Part shown: positions 59,191 through 64,000 of the stretch, in pieces
Layout of the letters: each line of letters begins with the position of its first letter
Position numbering within the stretch: position 1 is the stretch's first letter
Notes under the pieces: generated by a model
What the model was told of the DNA's origin: nothing
The model's database searches: none
The model's input: the letters and a program-made list of their open reading frames with translations, nothing else
Translations under genes and position numbers: made by a program
Origin: Pyxicephalus adspersus
Taxonomy: Eukaryota; Chordata; Amphibia; Anura; Pyxicephalidae
Assembly (NCBI RefSeq): GCF_032062135.1
Contig: NC_092860.1
Location: 68,791,820-68,855,819 of the forward strand
Length of the DNA: 64,000 bases
Direction: 5' to 3'

Positions 59191-60700
59191 AAGACGTAAT
59201 TGTTGCGGGCTATGAGGCTAGTATAAAATGTATGTAGGGGGTGGTGTGGGAACGGGAGCACCAACGAACCCGCACTGGTGGGGGTTAGGGCTAAAAAGAG
59301 GGAATGGGGTATGGGGGTAAGCTACGGAAAGGGATCACCAGATGGGCGAAATGGGTCGAACCTTCGCCCGTGGAGTGAAAATATAAGGTAGGTAAAAATA
59401 TAATCCCAAATTTCTGTCTATCTAAGACGGAAGGCCTAAGTGTCGGTGTATAGCTGGAATAAATCGATCACACCCGGGGAGACCCACAAATATACATGGG
59501 GGGGGTCTACTATTAAATTAGATAACACTTTAAACAAATATGGTAGTCAACATAATGAAAGCACTACAATGACCTGGGGAAGTAGCCATATCTGAGCCCA
59601 TGGGGCTTCACATTGGAAGGGGTCAGGACCCATCTCAGAAAACACCAAAAAAACGAGAAATAGAACGGACCTTAAACATTCTTAAAATCTCATTTGAGGG
59701 GGTTGGTTGAAGTGCTATCGCTCTTCCCTGATGCCCCAGGCCGGATCTAGCCCATAAAAAAACGTGTGACACATGTGATGGATAAAGGTGTTGGCCGTGG
59801 AGATCAGGAGGAGAAACACCAACAGAGCAAATAAAATAAACAAATAATAAAACATGAATTGAGTATAACTACCCAGCCGTACGCTTCCTATGGGTGCAGT
59901 TCGGAATGTCTTTGTACTTTAGTATAAGTATAATTTTCAGCTGAAAAAATAAAAAGCCGGGAGAACAGGGGACCCAGGGATCCCCCCAAACCAGGGGAGC
60001 AAAACCAATTCAGGGTATATCCTCCAAAAATGTAGCCCCTGTATAGCGTTCCACTGCAAAAGGGTTCCTGAAAACTGTCTCTACAGGAGGATACTTTGGA
60101 GAGTAGGGAGAAACCAACAGGGGATAACCCCTAAAATACTTGAATGTTAAACTCTTCATGCAAAACCATTACAAGTTAGGCTGACTTAAAGTGTACAATG
60201 TCCACTAAATTTGGTCGGGCTATGGTCCCGAAGCCTGGCCATATTGGTTAATTACTGGTTACGTTTTTTTCACTGCTTTTTAATTCTTGTATTCTCAGGA
60301 TATTTACCTTGTTTCTGAACTGCTGCGCTCCACTTTAGATACCCATGTTAGTATACTGGCAACACCACTATGGCGTTGGGGGGCTTTCATCCCCCATTTT
60401 GCTTTAAAACGGCAGGGAGCAGCGTGAGAAAAGATTCAAGGCCTGTGGCCCTTTGTTGAAGGTCTTTGTTTATTTATATGGAGCAGTGTGTATCAGTGTA
60501 TTGTTATACCTTGAAGGACTGCTCTTGCCTATCTGGTGAGAATTTAACAGATGTACTTTTGTTATTGGTGTTATTTGTATCTCTGTTTTAATATGTTTTA
60601 ATATATTTAATTGAATCTCGTCGGTGGGCACCAGCTTACCGGTGTTGGGTACCACTTCCCCAAGTAGGGATAGCCGTCCTTTTTGGGGGGTTGATCCGCT
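59191..60700. other. UBXN6 intron 2, between two opposed L1 copies
   Basis: It probably includes 5' or ORF1-side L1 sequence of the minus-strand copy and the leader of the plus-strand copy, but no ORF1 motif could be read. No host exon recognised. Confidence 0.35.
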
Positions 60701-60779
60701 GATGTTTCTTGCAAAGAATATTTTGTTATACTCAGCTGTGTTTGTTTAGTTCTCTACAGGGAGCTCTTTATTTTTCTCT

Positions 60780-60800
60780 CCCCCCCCCCCCCCCCCCCCC
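60780..60800. repeat. Poly-C tract (21 bases)
   Basis: Uninterrupted run of 21 C followed by a T-rich stretch, just before the L1 ORF2 start. Confidence 0.97.
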
Positions 60801-60869
60801 TCGTTTTCTTTTTTTTTTCTTTTTTAGTCTAACCCTTTATTTTTCTTGCCCTCTACCAATTTCCACACC

Positions 60870-63575
60870 CTTCCATTCTGTTTTCTACCTTCCCCATGGC
60901 ATTGCAGGTTACATCCCTTGATGCAAAGGGTTTGAATTCCCCTATAAGAGAGCGATCATTCTCCGAGAACTACATAGACATAAATGTCAAGTGGTGTTTC
61001 TTCAGGAAACGCAATTCCAATATGACCAGATTCAAAGACTAACAGACTGACATTTTTATATGGCCTATCACAGGGCCTCAGTGAACTCCAAAACCAAAGG
61101 TTTAGCATGGAGCTGCACCATTCAGTGGACATATGACGGATCTTACATCCATCTGAGCAAGATTACACGCACTATTCAGCAATGCACAAATCCTACTCCC
61201 GGATTGACCTTTTTCTAGTTAATCACCATATGGTCCCATCGGTTATTTTGTCCACTATAGGAGAAATTTTTGTGTCAGATCATGCACCTATATCTATAGT
61301 ACTACAGGCGACACCTGATGTCCCTAGAACATATTCGTGGAAGTTAAATGAATCACTTTTGGAGTGTACTGAGATACATGATAGTATAACATCACCCTTA
61401 GGATTTTTTTTTAATTTTTAAATAATTCATCAGTGTCTAATCGGTTATCTTTGTGGGAAGCAAATAAGTGCTATGTCAGAGGTCTTTTCATACAACAAGG
61501 CAATAGAGCAAAGAAAGAAAGAGAGGCTAGACTGAACCGACTAATTTCGGAGCTACATGCTTTAGAGCTTTTAAATAAGCGTCAACAAACCCCAGACACA
61601 GAACAGCAGATCATACTTATCAGGGAAAGAATTGGGGAACTCTATTGTTTCAAAATGAAATATTTACTCACCAAATGTAGGGGATTCTATTATGAACACT
61701 CCAATAAGTGTGGCCAGAGCATTGGCCAGAGTGTTAAGAAAAAAGAGAGCTATAGCATATATACCAAGTGTCACTTCTGAGATGGGGCAGCGGAAATGTG
61801 CCACCCCAATTATAGCTGAGACCTTTCGGTCCTTCTACGAAAATCTATATATGTGCATATTTACACAGAAATCTAAAGCTTCGTCTATCTCACTTACTCC
61901 TAAGCTTATTGAGGAGATATCGCCTTTCTTCCCATTTAAATGGGCAAAAAAAGCTATCATTTAACAAATTTTCTACCATTGTTAAATTCAGTTAGAAGGG
62001 ACTTACAGAACTGGGGTCAACACACCTTCTCCTGGTTCGGCAGGTGTAACGTACTCAAAATGAATGTGATGCCTCGGTTGTTATACTTTTTACAAACGTT
62101 ACAAGTACACTTACCTCATCCGTTTTGTATAGGTTTCGACGTGAATTCCTACATTTTGTTTGGGGAGGGGATTCTGCTCGTTTACATAAAGAAAATTACA
62201 GGGAGGGATGGCATTCCCTGACCTGCTTTTAAATCAGGAGGCGGTAAATCTCGCAAGGTGACTGACTGGTGTAGGCACAAGAGACTGAAACCTTGGGTTA
62301 TGATTGAAGAAGCAATGTCCCTCGTTTTACTAAAAGGGGCGCCATGGTTGGCGCCTGAGTTGATGTCTGGGGACCCAAGCATCCACTTATTGACCCAACA
62401 TTACAGGTCACCAGGAAATATTTTAGAATTGAAGGGCTGCAGGTTTATCCATCTCCACTGACCCCACTGTTGGGACACCCAAGATTTTCCCCAGGAATCT
62501 TTGATCAAGTGTTCTGTGCATGGAGGGAAAAGGGGGTGTTCAGGGCATGACATTTTAGGAATGATACGGGATAGTCTTCTACAGAGATATTAAAGTCAGA
62601 CCACTCCCTACCACGTCTAAATGCCTGGAGAAATCTCCAATTGATGTATTTACTTAACTCTCTTCTATCCCCCTCCCATTTTGACTGACCTCTATCCATG
62701 CTGGAATCTGTGTGTAGTGGTGAGGGGCCAATTCATGGCACCCTCTCTTCTGCATATAGCTTGTTGTTAGAGAGATCAGTCTCATCCCCTCTACCATTTG
62801 TTACAAAATGGGAAAGAGACTGGCATATGGTTTTCTCTTCAGAACAGCTAGAACACCTTTTATACTTTGGACATAAAGCGTCAATCAGTAACTCCTACCA
62901 GGAGTTGAATTACAAACTGCTGATCAGGTGGTACAGAGTTCAAACTCTTCTAGTCAAAATCTATCCTTAGGCAGACCGTAGGTGCTGGAGATGCAAAAAT
63001 GAGCTAGGTAGTTTGATTCATATATTTTGGGATTGTCCTCTTTTGTCCCTTTTCTGGTTACAGGTAGCGGACATAATAAAAAGACCTAACAGATGTATCA
63101 ATTCACAATAAGCCAGAACTTGCTTTACTACATGTGTCCTCTTTTTCAAAGAAAAAGTACCATAACTCTTTTGTAAAGCATCTTTGGAATGTTGCTAAAG
63201 CTTGCAATGCAGTACTCTGGAAACTTCCCCACAAGCTATTTCTCAGTGGTTTGCGCCAATTACCGAGAGTATGACAACAATGGAAGATTTTATGGCTGCT
63301 GGAGATGGTCGTACAGAGAAGCTTAATAGAACATGGTTTTTATTGGTTTCACTATACCACTACTACAGTATTGGCCGATAAGAAGTGCAAGGAATGATGC
63401 TGTTGATGATGTTTGAGTTGCCTCAAAGAATCCTGTGTGATTTCCTATATGTCTACCTATGTGATAGTAACTAATATTCTCTTTGAATTTTAAATCAGTA
63501 ATTGAAGCGATGCCTTCCTTTTGTATGCTTACCTGGTTGCTGAATACAAATGAAAAAAAATAAAATAAAAAAAGA
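60870..63575 (+). mobile_element. L1 retrotransposon ORF2 with internal deletions and A-rich tail
   Basis: Plus strand: SLDAKGLNSPIRERSF (60920-60970), endonuclease end SYSRIDLFLVNHHMVPSVIL and VSDHAPISIV (61190-61300), WKLNESLLE, then LWEANKCYVRGLFIQQGNRA (61445-61500), and ETFRSFYENLYMCIF (61820-61860). The sequence then jumps to the QNWGQHTFSWFGRCNVLKMN and VMPRLLYFLQTL region (62005-62095). The reverse transcriptase core, including YADD, is deleted, as is most of the endonuclease. It ends with an A-rich tail at 63550-63575. Confidence 0.88.
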
Positions 63576-64000
63576 AGGTTAAGTGGGACAAGAACTGTGG
63601 AAGGCTTTGAAGGCATAGCACAGGAGCTTGAATTTGATTCTAAGGTGAAAAGGAAGCCAAAGAAGAGATCTACAGAGAGAACAGGGGTGGTGAGAAGGAT
63701 GGATAAGTCTGGTTGCAGCATTCATAAAAGATTGTGGAGGAGAGAGTCGGGTTAGTGAAATACCAGAGAGGGAGGATGTTGCAATGCTCCAGATGAGTGT
63801 GTGCAAGGAGTTTGGTTGTCTATGCTGACAGGTGGGGCGGATTTTGGAAATGTTGTGCAGGTGAAAGTGACAGGACCTGTTCTGAATATGGGGGTTAAAG
63901 GAGAGAGCAGAATTGAAGGGGACGCCAGGACAACATGTCTGAGAAGAGGGGCGAATAACAATGGTATTAACAATTAGAAGCATGTCAGGGGGAGATTTGG
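63576..64000 (-). mobile_element. L2-type LINE, 3' reverse transcriptase region
   Basis: Minus frame: GVPFNSALSFNPHIQNRSCH, FHLHNISKIRPT, then SLHTLIWSIATSSLSG, MNAATRLIHPSHH, and LLWLPFHLRIKFKLLCYAFK AFHSSCPT. This is the L2 region after the reverse transcriptase core (HIQN...FHLHNISRLRP, NSAARI, LHWLPVKFRIQFKIL). It continues past the right edge. Confidence 0.85.

Noticed and set aside
45046..64000. UBXN6 exon 3 and later exons
   Set aside because: I looked for the conserved stretch after AQIAAA...ARLE and for the PUB and UBX domain motifs on the plus strand and found none; the sequence is intron with repeats. A very short exon could have been missed.

Overview
The window is about 64 kb of vertebrate nuclear DNA, most likely from a frog or another amphibian. 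The coding content is two broken-up, intron-rich vertebrate genes. The rest is a dense mix of old and nested transposable elements: L1, CR1, L2, Tx1-like, Penelope-like, gypsy, Tc1/mariner, piggyBac, hAT-like elements and many MITEs (short non-autonomous DNA transposons with inverted ends). The species call is inference from repeat content; the vertebrate call is firm.

Two genes sit head to head. HDGFL2 runs on the minus strand: exon 1 at 10812-10883, exon 2 at 10385-10461, exon 3 at 491-632 and exon 4 at 232-369. Together these give the PWWP domain and the start of the linker, 143 codons in one continuous reading frame; the rest of the gene lies left of the window. UBXN6 runs on the plus strand: exon 1 at 11207-11289 and exon 2 at 44891-45045, after which it leaves the window inside or beyond a very long second intron. 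The two start codons are 323 bp apart, so the genes probably share a bidirectional promoter. The same two genes are neighbours in human 19p13.3, which supports both identifications.

Layout. 1-10.4 kb: HDGFL2 exons 4 and 3, then intron 2 with a decayed Tc1 transposase, several MITEs and one clean MITE-in-MITE insertion. 10.4-11.3 kb: HDGFL2 exons 2 and 1, promoter, UBXN6 exon 1. 11.3-44.9 kb: UBXN6 intron 1. It carries a plus-strand L1 (about 15.4-23 kb) split by an LTR-like element, by a piggyBac with a decayed transposase and by a MITE. It also carries a minus-strand L1 (26.6-31.2 kb), two CR1-type LINEs in opposite orientation, a Tx1-like LINE with a U2 snRNA fragment at its 5' end, and three gypsy pol fragments. 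45-64 kb: UBXN6 intron 2, with four L1 fragments, two L2 fragments, a Penelope-like reverse transcriptase fragment, a hammerhead-ribozyme-like motif, an assembly gap inside a minisatellite, and more MITEs.

No complete, intact transposon ORF is visible. Nearly every element carries stops, frameshifts or nested insertions. The best candidates for something unusual are the U2-fragment/Tx1 junction, the foldable hammerhead motif, the set of TTAA-targeting elements (one piggyBac transposase remnant plus short derivatives), and an abundant unclassified element family present at least five times.
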